Shown: one piece after another, positions 5,901 through 11,882 of the stretch | Layout of the letters: the number at the start of each line of letters is the position of its first letter | Numbering within the stretch: position 1 is the first letter of the stretch | Assembly (NCBI GenBank): GCA_038209965.1 | Contig: JBBQXF010000137.1 | Location: forward strand, 1-11,882 | Source of the DNA: JALONO01 sp038209965 | Lineage (GTDB): Bacteria > Bacteroidota > Bacteroidia > Cytophagales > Thermoflexibacteraceae | Length of the DNA: 11,882 bases | Reading direction: 5' to 3' | Notes under the pieces: generated by a model | The model's input: the letters and a program-made list of their open reading frames with translations, nothing else | Databases searched by the model: none | What the model was told of the DNA's origin: nothing | Translations under genes and position numbers: made by a program

Positions 5901-7121
5901 TGGTCTGGCCGCTTTGTCCTTTAGCTTGTGGATCAATGCCACTAGTTCCTCCCGGGCCTCGCCCTCGGCGGTAGCGGCCAAGCCTTCCAACTGGGCCAGC
6001 ATTTCGCGCTGCTTGAGCTGGGCAGCCGCCACGGGGGCTGGCAGACTTTCCGCAACTGTTGCCGGGACTAGTTGCGATTCTATGAGCGCGTGGCGCAATG
6101 TGCCCAGCAAGCCCAGGTCACGGTCGCGCCGGATGTACAACACCTCATATTCCCCCTCGATCCGGGGGAGCAGGCCAGCATCGAGCAACGATGATTTCCC
6201 CACCCCCGACTGCCCGTAGAGCAAAATCAGCGGGGCCGAAGTGGTGGAGGACAAGCGGTTGTAGAGGTCTCGCACGTAATACGACCGGCCAAAAAACACT
6301 TGGGCGTGCTTGCGCTCGTAGCGTTGCAAAAACATAAAGGGCATTTCGGGCAGTTGGTAAGTGATCGGGATTTCGGGCAGGCCAAAGAGCGGATTTTCCA
6401 CCGCCTCGGGCAGGTTCCACTCCCGGATCACCTCCGAACCGGGGCGGGTGCTCATTTCCCACGGAAACCGATCACTCTCCACTTCCTCTTGGTCTTCGCG
6501 GTACATTCCCCTGATATTGACCATATTTTTGGCATCGCCCTGGGCTATGCGCAGGCCATCGGCGGCTTCCTGCCATGCGCGGGCAATGCCCAGCCCGCTG
6601 CCCAAGCCCCCATAAAACCGGACCGCCAGGGCCGTGGCCACTTCGTCATTGATGCGCTGGGAAGTGCCCACCACTATCGGCACGCCCGCATCCACCAGGT
6701 CCAGGGCTTGCTGCTGGGTGGAACAACCATTGAAAAAGATAAGTTTAAGGGCGGTCTGGCGGCCCAAAAAAGCGACTAAGCCCGCTCCGTGGGCTGTTTG
6801 GTTGGCCGATATGGCCACTGGATTGCCCAGATCGGCCAAAGTCGCGGTCTGGTAACGTTCCAGCAGCAACTGGTAGCCGTCGGCATGGCCACCGTAATGG
6901 AACACGGCAATCCGATCATGGTAAAGTGGATCCTGAAAAATGTCCAGAATGTCATCAATGGTCACATTGGCCCGCTCCACTAGATCACACAGTCCGGCCT
7001 GTACTGCTTTTTGCAACGTCCGCCTAATACCATCCAATTCTTTGGGCAAATTGCGCAAATAGCGGGCGGTCTCGACTTTATCATTGGCGAAAGCCAAAAA
7101 AATAACAGGTTTTTGGATCAT
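2937..7121 (-). CDS. CHAT protease - STAND NTPase - transmembrane - coiled coil - WD40 propeller protein
   Basis: A 1394-residue multidomain signalling protein. Residues about 1-210 form a CHAT (caspase-like) protease domain, with the predicted catalytic pair His79 in HYGGH and Cys133 in FFNGCST. Residues about 265-700 form a STAND-type NTPase: FFGR (276-279), P-loop GQSGVGKSS (303-311), Walker B AIVILDQAEE (436-445). A basic stretch (HRSRSKRRWR, 743-752) precedes one hydrophobic segment (about 757-776). Then comes an Ala/Glu/Lys/Arg-rich coiled coil (about 780-900), a helical linker, and about seven divergent WD40-like blades (about 1057-1353), the clearest being HSGIVGALAFSRNG...GSLDGEIVLWD (1277-1306). 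The tail has SPEEWGRYVG and a terminal CxxC (Cys1390, Cys1393). In related families ligand sensing by the repeat domain drives STAND oligomerisation and activates the effector, here a protease that could cleave self proteins (cell-death defence) or a partner. That role is inferred. The start is ATG at 7119-7121 with no clear Shine-Dalgarno. An upstream terminator indicates its own promoter, and no partner gene is co-transcribed within the window. All motifs look intact. Confidence 0.9.
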   Translation of the reverse strand: MIQKPVIFLAFANDKVETARYLRNLPKELDGIRRTLQKAVQAGLCDLVERANVTIDDILDIFQDPLYHDRIAVFHYGGHADGYQLLLERYQTATLADLGNPVAISANQTAHGAGLVAFLGRQTALKLIFFNGCSTQQQALDLVDAGVPIVVGTSQRINDEVATALAVRFYGGLGSGLGIARAWQEAADGLRIAQGDAKNMVNIRGMYREDQEEVESDRFPWEMSTRPGSEVIREWNLPEAVENPLFGLPEIPITYQLPEMPFMFLQRYERKHAQVFFGRSYYVRDLYNRLSSTTSAPLILLYGQSGVGKSSLLDAGLLPRIEGEYEVLYIRRDRDLGLLGTLRHALIESQLVPATVAESLPAPVAAAQLKQREMLAQLEGLAATAEGEAREELVALIHKLKDKAARPVAIVPAGAYAEDKEHELWQRWEVACGKPAIVILDQAEEAYTQPDEDHPNEMTEFVAAIATMFNDPAKRPKGRLILSYRKEYHPEIEELLKRWEVPRERIFLRHLERKDIVQVVMGLARTEALQKRYRLQVQEALPGIVADDLLQDKESSIAPVLQILLTKMWQLAEFDEPRVFSVDKYQTLATEGLLLGDFFEQQTQKLNQVLPQAEASGFALDILFFHTTPLGTSDTCTIAELDERYQHRTDLNQVLHILKELYLLADYRPGVTGLAHDTLGPLIQKNFIGSIRPGQRANRIMNNKIGDFNKNNRIYLDQTDLATVEAGLPGMHYLSEVEKALIHRSRSKRRWRQSWQTFSLVLTLGTFVVIAILAYMNQSIAEKARSRADSLEVAKTRTDKALIRVQISEKQASVSAKLAEKEADRAEILAKKAEAEAGRAEDEASRARLAEALAKLNQKEAVQSAYKSKSNEQYAEFQKLASGVQSLQSRLNKEEADFLQYLAKAKELAVVSLTQNQPTTKTLLALTAYQIRATAFQKLARAIAANIADLQREGQAWVVKEKEIRVDMDKVEEERALLEGGPAAAEKLRQLNRTRIRPDPKYEDKIEVRNFYRAKRHLDTLLNTPEETPEIFEALRNAYLREMGNEADRLQEAESWALYSGGQNELYFTNRVGVLYKTLLLNAEERLPLTSAPVKLFAEANQEPRTIAVAGDQVFCGMRNGAVLKVGKNGSIPLAKHPSVILAMAYSEVHQALFYVQANQLYRYLPTDEKPVKLFENTPGVFIRTLQLVEDGPGSFLLFADAQGVIYKLDLKASQAQPEVVYRAKQLLAFHSLAWNSARKWLLAGDNKGQVLLFDRVSPATLANQSLPAPIALQRRHSGIVGALAFSRNGRYFATGSLDGEIVLWDTEKRTAEDMGKSFPALNIHNGKKIFAVSFDKTGNYLLFNDEQHLRISPTEPLVYYRLLCQQTKIELSPEEWGRYVGSTIKQNECRICK

Positions 7122-7150
7122 TTAACGACAGATCAGGTGAGCAGTCATCT

Positions 7151-7171
7151 GGCAATTTAGGAAAATTTGCC
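7151..7171. promoter_or_regulatory. Imperfect 21-bp palindrome upstream of the CHAT-STAND gene
   Basis: The half sites GGCAATTT and AATTTGCC (outer 5 bp GGCAA/TTGCC perfect, then one mismatch and two more matches) lie 30-50 bp before the CHAT-STAND start codon, between that codon and the upstream terminator. Size and place suit a dimeric regulator operator or a weak 5' leader hairpin. No matching regulator gene is visible, and no convincing -7/-33 Bacteroidota promoter was found. Confidence 0.25.
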
Positions 7172-7190
7172 CGTAAATGAGAGCAAACTA

Positions 7191-7234
7191 CTTATAAAAC
7201 AGCGACCGGCGCTGCCAAGAGTGGCAGCACCGGT
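7191..7234 (-). terminator. Intrinsic terminator of the ABC transporter gene
   Basis: Read on the - strand, ACCGG-T-GCTGCCA and TGGCAGC-G-CCGGT (7205-7217 and 7222-7234) form a 13-bp stem including one U-G pair, closed by a 4-nt loop (CTCT) and followed within a few bases by TGTTTTAT. On the + strand the same pair is a C-A mismatch and no U-tract follows, so orientation is toward the CHAT gene. It lies 59 bp after the ABC transporter stop codon and separates that gene from the CHAT-STAND gene. Confidence 0.7.
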
Positions 7235-7292
7235 TCAGTATGCCCTTGCGGCCCAACCCAGCATTACTGTTCACCCAAAATGACGGGATCTT

Positions 7293-9092
7293 TTAAACCT
7301 CAACGCTGTTGTTTTTTTCTTGGTGCCGCCATAACGCCTGAAAAACGGGGCTGTGCACCCGTAAATGCTCAAACGTGCCCTCGTCGGCGATGCGCCCCTG
7401 ATCCAGTACATAAACGTAGTCGAACTTGGCCAGCAAGTACAGCCGGTGCAAGGAAGAGATGATGGCCTTGTCGGCAAATTCGGCAAAGAGTTTGTCATAA
7501 ATTTGCATTTCGGTCTTGGGATCCACGCTGCTGGTCGGTTCGTCGAGCAGCACCAGATCGCTGGCCCGGGCGGCCAATACGCCCCGGGCCAAGGCCAGCC
7601 GTTGCTTTTGCCCACCGGAGAGGTTCACCCCTTTTTCTTGGATGCCCGACTCCAGCCCGCGTGGAAGCTGGGCCACCACTTCAGAAAAATGGGCCGTTTC
7701 GCATACTCGCAGGATTTCTTCTGGGGAAAAGGGCAGCCCCAGCGTAATGTTGTAAGCAATGGTGTTTTCAAAAATTTCTGGTTCTTGGGGAAACAGCGTC
7801 ACGCTGTTGGTCAGGGTGCCCAACCCGGGGCAAGGCCGCCCGTCCACCATCAGTTGCACCCGTGGTTCGGGCAGGTATAGCCCGCGCAACAGGGCCAGCA
7901 GGGTACTTTTGCCGCTGCCGCTCTCGCCAATGAGGGCTATGCGCTGCCCCCGCCGCACGCGCAGGTGCAGCCCATGCAGCCCTTGGGCCGAACGGCCGCC
8001 TTGATAGCTTTCCCGGTGCGAAAAATGCAATTTGCTGATTTCTATTAGTTTCCAATCTTTGGGCAGGGGTTGAGTGGCTTCGGGGCGGTGCTGTTCGTGG
8101 TAGTCGCGCTCAATCGCAAAGGCGGTCAGCACATCGGTGTTGTATTGCACCACTTGGGTGTATTGCCACGCCATATCATGGAAAACACTGGTAAACCGGT
8201 TGACATAGCTCAATAAGGCAATCAGCCCGCCGACATAGAAAACTTCGCCCGGTACCCAATGCTGGTAGACGTAGCCCACCGCAATGACCGCATAAGTGAT
8301 CGTGACCAGCATATCGGCCACAAACCATTTCCATTCATTGATCAGCACTTGGCGGCGGTAAGGGAAGAAAATATCGGCCACTTTGCGCATCAGGCCCGCC
8401 TGCATCTGCTGCTCCAGCCGCAGGGTGATGACGGTGATGATGTTCGACAAACTGTCGAACAATGTGGCCGCAACGATGTGCTCTTTTTCATTGGTCTCCT
8501 CAAGGGCTTTGATGAACGGTTTGTCAAATTTGAAGATCACCCACACGGTGAGCGCGCCCAAAGCAATGCCAATGGCCCCAAACAAGGGCGAGAAATAAAG
8601 CATGGCGGCAAAAGAAAACACAAACTTGAACACCGCGTGGAGGTACATGAACCCGCCCTCAAAAAAATGTTTGAGGGCTTCATAGGCTTTGCGGATCCGG
8701 TTGATGGTCGCTCCGCTGTGGTGATCCTGGTGCCATTTGACGGGCAAGTGCAGGGCCTGGTGGTAGCGTTCCTCCAAAAAATTGCGGCTCAGGTTAAAGG
8801 CCAAGTTGCATTCCATGACCCGGGCCGGACCGTGGAACGCCCATTCTACCAGTTTCAGCAATAAATAACTGGCCGCATAGAGCCCGGCATAATTCAAGAT
8901 TCCCGACGAAGCACTGCGCTGTACCCGATCCACAAACCAACCAAAAAGCAAGGGATTGGCCGCCCCCGCCAAATTGGCCAAACCAAACATGGCGTAGATC
9001 AACACGTAGTGGCTCCTTTCGTGTTTGGCATAATGCCAAGCAATGCGGAGAAGGGAAACATAAGGGTTGGTGGGTGGCGGATTAACTGGCAT
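7293..9092 (-). CDS. ABC exporter half-transporter (fused membrane and ATPase domains)
   Basis: A 599-residue protein from the ATG at 9090-9092. A TTG at 9108-9110 would add six residues but is less likely. About six membrane segments lie in the N-terminal half (roughly 28-48, 65-86, 146-166, 169-189, 254-276, 284-297), as in MsbA/LmrA-type exporters that work as dimers in the inner membrane. The nucleotide-binding domain follows: Walker A GESGSGKS (389-396), Q-loop Gln436 in FPQEPEIF, signature LSGGQKQR (491-498), Walker B LVLLDEP with Asp517-Glu518, H-loop His549 in SSLHR. All catalytic residues are present, so an active ATP-driven exporter is expected. Two small departures are visible: the aromatic A-loop position appears to be His (HFSH, residue 359), and the D-loop reads SSVD rather than SALD. 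Substrate is unknown; lipid, peptide or drug export are all possible. It is divergent from bshA, has no co-transcribed partner, and ends at its own terminator. Confidence 0.93.
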   Translation of the reverse strand: MPVNPPPTNPYVSLLRIAWHYAKHERSHYVLIYAMFGLANLAGAANPLLFGWFVDRVQRSASSGILNYAGLYAASYLLLKLVEWAFHGPARVMECNLAFNLSRNFLEERYHQALHLPVKWHQDHHSGATINRIRKAYEALKHFFEGGFMYLHAVFKFVFSFAAMLYFSPLFGAIGIALGALTVWVIFKFDKPFIKALEETNEKEHIVAATLFDSLSNIITVITLRLEQQMQAGLMRKVADIFFPYRRQVLINEWKWFVADMLVTITYAVIAVGYVYQHWVPGEVFYVGGLIALLSYVNRFTSVFHDMAWQYTQVVQYNTDVLTAFAIERDYHEQHRPEATQPLPKDWKLIEISKLHFSHRESYQGGRSAQGLHGLHLRVRRGQRIALIGESGSGKSTLLALLRGLYLPEPRVQLMVDGRPCPGLGTLTNSVTLFPQEPEIFENTIAYNITLGLPFSPEEILRVCETAHFSEVVAQLPRGLESGIQEKGVNLSGGQKQRLALARGVLAARASDLVLLDEPTSSVDPKTEMQIYDKLFAEFADKAIISSLHRLYLLAKFDYVYVLDQGRIADEGTFEHLRVHSPVFQALWRHQEKNNSVEV

Positions 9093-9279
9093 GACGGGGA
9101 CATTGGGCAACAGTTAGCCTAACGCCGCCCCATCGCCGAATAGTTCCCCATACATTGGGCAGATATTGTGATTGGCCTCTTTGGTGCATGATCCTTTTGT
9201 TAATTCGTTGCCATTTCGGCCAAAAGTCCCGTTTCCTCTACTCCATTTGCCAACTTTGTAAGTGGTTTTGGTGTTTACT

Positions 9280-9310
9280 ATCAATCATTGATCAAAGTGG
9301 GGAAATCCCC
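9280..9310. promoter_or_regulatory. Two small palindromes just upstream of bshA
   Basis: ATCAAT-C-ATTGAT (9280-9292) is a perfect 6-bp inverted repeat around one base. GGGGA-AA-TCCCC (9299-9310) follows 7 bp later and lies 21 bp before the bshA start codon. They sit at the bshA end of the roughly 240-bp divergent spacer between the ABC transporter and bshA. The first could be an operator and the second a leader hairpin affecting translation, but both are short enough to be chance. The remainder of the spacer showed no clear promoter match. Confidence 0.25.
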
Positions 9311-9330
9311 TAGCTTATTTTTTAAACGAC

Positions 9331-10482
9331 ATGAAAATTGGGATTGTATGTTACCCTACCTTTGGTGGTAGTGGAGTGGTGGCGACCGAACTGGGCAAAG
9401 CGTTGGCCGAAGGTGGCCATAAGATTCATTTTATCACCTATGAGCAGCCGACTCGCCTGTTGGAATTTTTCAACGAAAACATTTACTACCACAAGGTCGA
9501 TGTCCTCTCCTACCCGCTGTTTGAGTTTGCCCCCTATGAACTGGCCCTGGCCAGCAAGATAGTGAACGTGGCCAAATACGAACACTTGGATCTGTTGCAT
9601 GTCCACTATGCCATTCCGCACGCCTCGGCAGCATTCATGGCGCGCGAAATCCTCAAAAGCCAAGGAATCCACTTGCCCTATATTACCACTTTGCACGGCA
9701 CCGATATCACGCTGGTGGGCAAGGACGAGACGTATGAGCCAGTGGTTACTTTCAGCATCAACCAGTCCGACGGTGTTTCTACCGTATCAGAAAGCCTTAA
9801 GCGGGACACCTACGCCCATTTTGCCGTGACGAAGCCCATTGAGGTCATCCCAAATTTTATTGATCTGGGCCGGTTCAAGAAACAGAAAAAGGAGCATTTC
9901 AAGCACGCCATTTGCCCCAGTGGCGAGCGGCTGGTGGTTCACACCTCCAATTTTCGCAAGGTGAAACGGATCGATGATGTGATCAAAATCTTTTGCCGTA
10001 TCCGGCAAGCCATCCCGGCCAAACTATTGTTGGTGGGCGACGGGCCCGAACGCCGCCGGATCGAGCAACTGTGCCAAGAAATGAACCTGTCGGACGATGT
10101 TCGGTTTCTGGGCAAACTGGAGGCCATCGAGGAGGTGCTTTCGGTGGCCGACCTGTTCCTAATGCCCTCCGAAAAAGAAAGCTTTGGACTGGCGGCCCTA
10201 GAGGCGATGGCCTGTGAAGTGCCCGTGATATCGAGCAACACGGGCGGTATCCCCGAGCTGAATATCCATGGCCAAACTGGTTTCTTGAGCAACGTGGGCG
10301 ATGTGCAAGAAATGGCAAAAAATGCCCTCTTTGTCCTTGATGAGGAAAATCTGCCCACTTTCAAGGCCAATGCCCTGGCGAGGGCAAAAGAATTTGATGT
10401 CCAAAACATCCGGCCCCTCTACGAGGCCATGTACGAGCGGATATTGGCCCAGAGCATTGCCAACCAGCCCGCCTTGGTGTAG
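9331..10482 (+). CDS. bshA: N-acetyl-alpha-D-glucosaminyl L-malate synthase (bacillithiol biosynthesis)
   Basis: This 383-residue GT4-family, GT-B fold glycosyltransferase catalyses the first step of bacillithiol synthesis, transfer of GlcNAc from UDP-GlcNAc to L-malate in the cytoplasm. The N-terminus MKIGIVCYPTFGGSGVVATE with the glycine-rich loop GGSG (12-15) is characteristic of BshA, as are HVHYAIPHA (90-98) and TLHGTDITLVG (120-130). The C-terminal donor-binding lobe has LLLVGDGPER (232-241), the E-x7-E motif ESFGLAALE (Glu283 and Glu291) and NTGGIPEL (303-310). Length matches the family. The start ATG follows an A/T-rich leader (TTATTTTTTAAACGAC) with no Shine-Dalgarno, as usual in Bacteroidota. 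bshB and bshC are not in the window, so the pathway must be completed elsewhere. The methyltransferase gene follows after 25 bp in the same direction and may be co-transcribed. Confidence 0.93.
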   Translation: MKIGIVCYPTFGGSGVVATELGKALAEGGHKIHFITYEQPTRLLEFFNENIYYHKVDVLSYPLFEFAPYELALASKIVNVAKYEHLDLLHVHYAIPHASAAFMAREILKSQGIHLPYITTLHGTDITLVGKDETYEPVVTFSINQSDGVSTVSESLKRDTYAHFAVTKPIEVIPNFIDLGRFKKQKKEHFKHAICPSGERLVVHTSNFRKVKRIDDVIKIFCRIRQAIPAKLLLVGDGPERRRIEQLCQEMNLSDDVRFLGKLEAIEEVLSVADLFLMPSEKESFGLAALEAMACEVPVISSNTGGIPELNIHGQTGFLSNVGDVQEMAKNALFVLDEENLPTFKANALARAKEFDVQNIRPLYEAMYERILAQSIANQPALV

Positions 10483-10507
10483 ATTTGCCCAATTCCAAGC
10501 AAAAATC

Positions 10508-11344
10508 ATGGCCAGATTGCTCCGCAGCCTCACTTACCGGCTTACCGGCTTGCTCATCCATTGGCTGCTGCGGCCAGTGCTGGGGCAGCGGGCCTACCAG
10601 TCCCTGTTTGACCAACTCCACCAAGTGTCCCTTCGCGGCCTTAACTATGGCGCTTGGGATTTTCGCACCAGCGGCGAATTGCCAGTACTGGCCTACGTCA
10701 GCGACCAATTGGCCCGGCGGGGAGTGCTGGCCCCCATCCTGATCGATGCCGGGGCCAACGTGGGCGCGTATGCCGGGGAGCTGTTGGCCGCCCTGCCCAA
10801 GCTCCAGCAACTGCACCTTTTTGAACCATCGGCCAGTTGCCAGCCCACGCTCCAAGCCAAGTTTGCGGCCCGGCCCGAAGTGCAGATCCATGCCTTGGGC
10901 CTGAGCGACAAGGTGGGCCTGGGCCTGCTCCATTATGATCAAGCCCAGTCGGGGCTGGCCTCCGTCCATCCTCGGGGAGGGGCACACCTGTCATTCCGGC
11001 TGGCCCAAACTGAAACCATTGGCTTCACCACATTGGATCAGTTCTGTGCCGACCACCAATTGGCCCATATCCATTTTTTGAAGCTTGATGTAGAAGGGCA
11101 CGAACTGGCAGTGCTCAAAGGAGCCCAAGACTTGTTGAGCCGGGGATCCATTGACTTCATCCAGTTTGAGTTTGGGGGGGCCAACCTCGATGCCCGTACC
11201 CAGTGGCAAGATTTTTTTTACTTGCTCCAACCCAACTTCTCCCTTTTTCGGGTAGTCAATGACGGTCTGTGGCCCATAGAGCAATACCGTGAAACCGATG
11301 AAATTTTTACTACTGTTAATTTTTTAGCCCAACGCCGCACTTGA
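10508..11344 (+). CDS. FkbM-family SAM-dependent methyltransferase
   Basis: This 278-residue protein is a predicted O-methyltransferase of the FkbM family with a Rossmann-like SAM-binding core. Motif I is LIDAGANVGAYAGEL (79-92, Asp80 and the Gly-rich loop). LHLFEPS (102-108) holds the acidic residue expected to bind the SAM ribose. TLDQFC (175-180) and FLKLDVEGHELAVLKGA (190-206) are the family's most recognisable blocks. The N-terminal 25 residues form a basic, hydrophobic helix (MARLLRSLTYRLTGLLIHWL), which may associate with the membrane. ATG 10508 was chosen because the open frame upstream overlaps bshA by some 180 bp and encodes no family sequence. Members commonly methylate sugars of surface polysaccharides or polyketide-like compounds; the substrate here is unknown. 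Being 25 bp after bshA suggests a shared transcript but does not by itself imply a role in bacillithiol chemistry. Confidence 0.9.
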   Translation: MARLLRSLTYRLTGLLIHWLLRPVLGQRAYQSLFDQLHQVSLRGLNYGAWDFRTSGELPVLAYVSDQLARRGVLAPILIDAGANVGAYAGELLAALPKLQQLHLFEPSASCQPTLQAKFAARPEVQIHALGLSDKVGLGLLHYDQAQSGLASVHPRGGAHLSFRLAQTETIGFTTLDQFCADHQLAHIHFLKLDVEGHELAVLKGAQDLLSRGSIDFIQFEFGGANLDARTQWQDFFYLLQPNFSLFRVVNDGLWPIEQYRETDEIFTTVNFLAQRRT

Positions 11345-11438
11345 ACAACCAACAACTTTTCGCCTAAGTGAACACTACACCCCGGAAAATTTAGGGGAAA
11401 AAGCGTAAATTCGCACCAAATTGGCAAAACCACCAGAA

Positions 11439-11882
11439 ATGCGGCAGTTTTTACGGTGTATTTTTCTCCTACAATTGTTAGTGGGCTGTGTCTGGGTAGG
11501 CCACGCTGTGGGGCAGGGCAGGTTTGGAGTGCGTTCACTGACTTATGAATTGGACAGTGCCAAGCGAGAATACCCTGACCTTGGCAACTATCTACTCATC
11601 TTGGAAGACCCAGAACACCGGTTAACCGTAGAAGAAATCTCCTCCCCAGCTTGGGCTTCCCAGTTCCAAAAATATCAACCCCGCACCGCTTTGGCCCCCA
11701 ATTCAGTCTGGTGGGGCAAGATCACGATCCGCAATGCCCTCCACCGCGACGGTGATTGGATTTTCCACGTTACCGACCGCTACCTCAATCATTGCGAAGT
11801 GTATCTTGAGCGGCACGAACAGGGAAATAACGCCTATGAAGTTCACCAGACCGGACTTTATACCCCGCTTTCCCAGCATGAC
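11439..11882 (+). CDS. 7TM-DISM-type sensor protein, N-terminal part (3' truncated by window edge)
   Basis: The frame is open from ATG 11439 to the window end (148 residues) with an in-frame TAA shortly upstream (11406-11408), so this start is supported. Residues 1-26 look like a Sec signal peptide (MRQFLRCIFLLQLLVGCVWV, then GHAVGQ). LVGC at 14-17 matches a lipobox, but hydrophobicity continues past the Cys, so ordinary signal peptidase cleavage near residue 26 seems as likely. The mature part resembles the extracellular 7TMR-DISMED2 sensor domain: LLILEDPEHRLTVEEISSP, then NSVWWGKITIRNALHRDGDW, then RYLNHCEVYLE. Such domains normally precede seven membrane helices and a cytoplasmic output module (histidine kinase, guanylate or adenylate cyclase, LytTR or another). 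The output module lies outside the window. It starts 94 bp after the methyltransferase and may have its own promoter. Confidence 0.65.
   Translation, partial: MRQFLRCIFLLQLLVGCVWVGHAVGQGRFGVRSLTYELDSAKREYPDLGNYLLILEDPEHRLTVEEISSPAWASQFQKYQPRTALAPNSVWWGKITIRNALHRDGDWIFHVTDRYLNHCEVYLERHEQGNNAYEVHQTGLYTPLSQHD

Noticed and set aside
6300..6779. A 159-codon frame on the + strand (and many of 70-110 codons) opposite the CHAT-STAND gene.
   Set aside because: They are antisense to a gene with clear motifs throughout, have no recognisable domains, and are expected in GC-richer coding sequence.
9093..9110. The upstream TTG start for the ABC transporter.
   Set aside because: It adds only six residues to an unconserved Pro/Asn-rich leader. 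The ATG at 9092 is the more usual start codon, and neither has a clear ribosome binding site.
9299..9322. GGGGAAATCCCC followed by a T-rich stretch read as an intrinsic terminator.
   Set aside because: The loop would be only 2-4 nt, the stem 4-5 bp, and it lies immediately in front of bshA with no + strand gene upstream to terminate.
10301..10507. An N-terminal extension of the methyltransferase into bshA.
   Set aside because: The extended part reads bshA in another frame, has no family similarity, and ATG 10508 gives a normal FkbM length.
10361..10987. A 208-codon frame on the - strand across the bshA/methyltransferase junction.
   Set aside because: It is antisense to two well-recognised proteins and shows no domain. 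The Gly/Gln/Pro-rich composition is typical of a shadow frame.

Overview
The window reads as a chromosomal segment of a member of the Bacteroidota, most likely from the Saprospiria/Cytophagia side of the phylum. This is inferred from the gene families: BshA (bacillithiol synthesis), a CHAT-STAND-WD40 protein, a 7TM-DISM-type sensor and an FkbM methyltransferase. It is also inferred from the A/T-rich leaders without clear Shine-Dalgarno motifs in front of most genes. No rRNA, tRNA, CRISPR array or intact transposase gene was seen.

Layout. (1) Positions 1-2502 (+ strand) are visibly AT-rich. They hold the C-terminal part of a type I restriction HsdR subunit, followed with a 4-bp ATGA overlap by a YgjP/DUF45-type zinc metallopeptidase. 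(2) Positions 2503-2936 have no convincing gene. They contain two tandem hairpins sharing one core sequence, a third hairpin, a 14-bp direct repeat that recalls the 3' end of the metallopeptidase gene, and a possible bidirectional terminator. Base composition changes from AT-rich to GC-richer here. (3) Positions 2937-7121 (- strand) encode a 1394-residue protein with a CHAT caspase-like protease domain, a STAND NTPase, one membrane segment, a long Ala/Glu/Lys/Arg-rich coiled coil and about seven divergent WD40-like blades. (4) Positions 7293-9092 (- strand) encode a fused membrane/ATPase ABC exporter half-transporter, with a good intrinsic terminator between it and the CHAT gene. (5) Positions 9331-11344 (+ strand) carry bshA and an FkbM-family methyltransferase. 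(6) Positions 11439-11882 hold the 5' end of a secreted or membrane 7TM-DISM-type sensor that runs off the window.

How it fits together. The left part looks like a defence neighbourhood: a type I restriction operon converging on a large CHAT-STAND protein whose architecture is that of an NTP-dependent, protease-armed sensor. The restriction operon looks like an insertion into a more GC-rich chromosome, while the CHAT gene resembles the chromosomal genes to its right in composition. The right part looks like ordinary chromosome (thiol metabolism, transport, methylation, sensing). The best candidate for a poorly described system is the CHAT-STAND-TM-coiled coil-WD40 protein. Its charge pattern suggests the protease and NTPase lie in the cytoplasm and the propeller in the periplasm.
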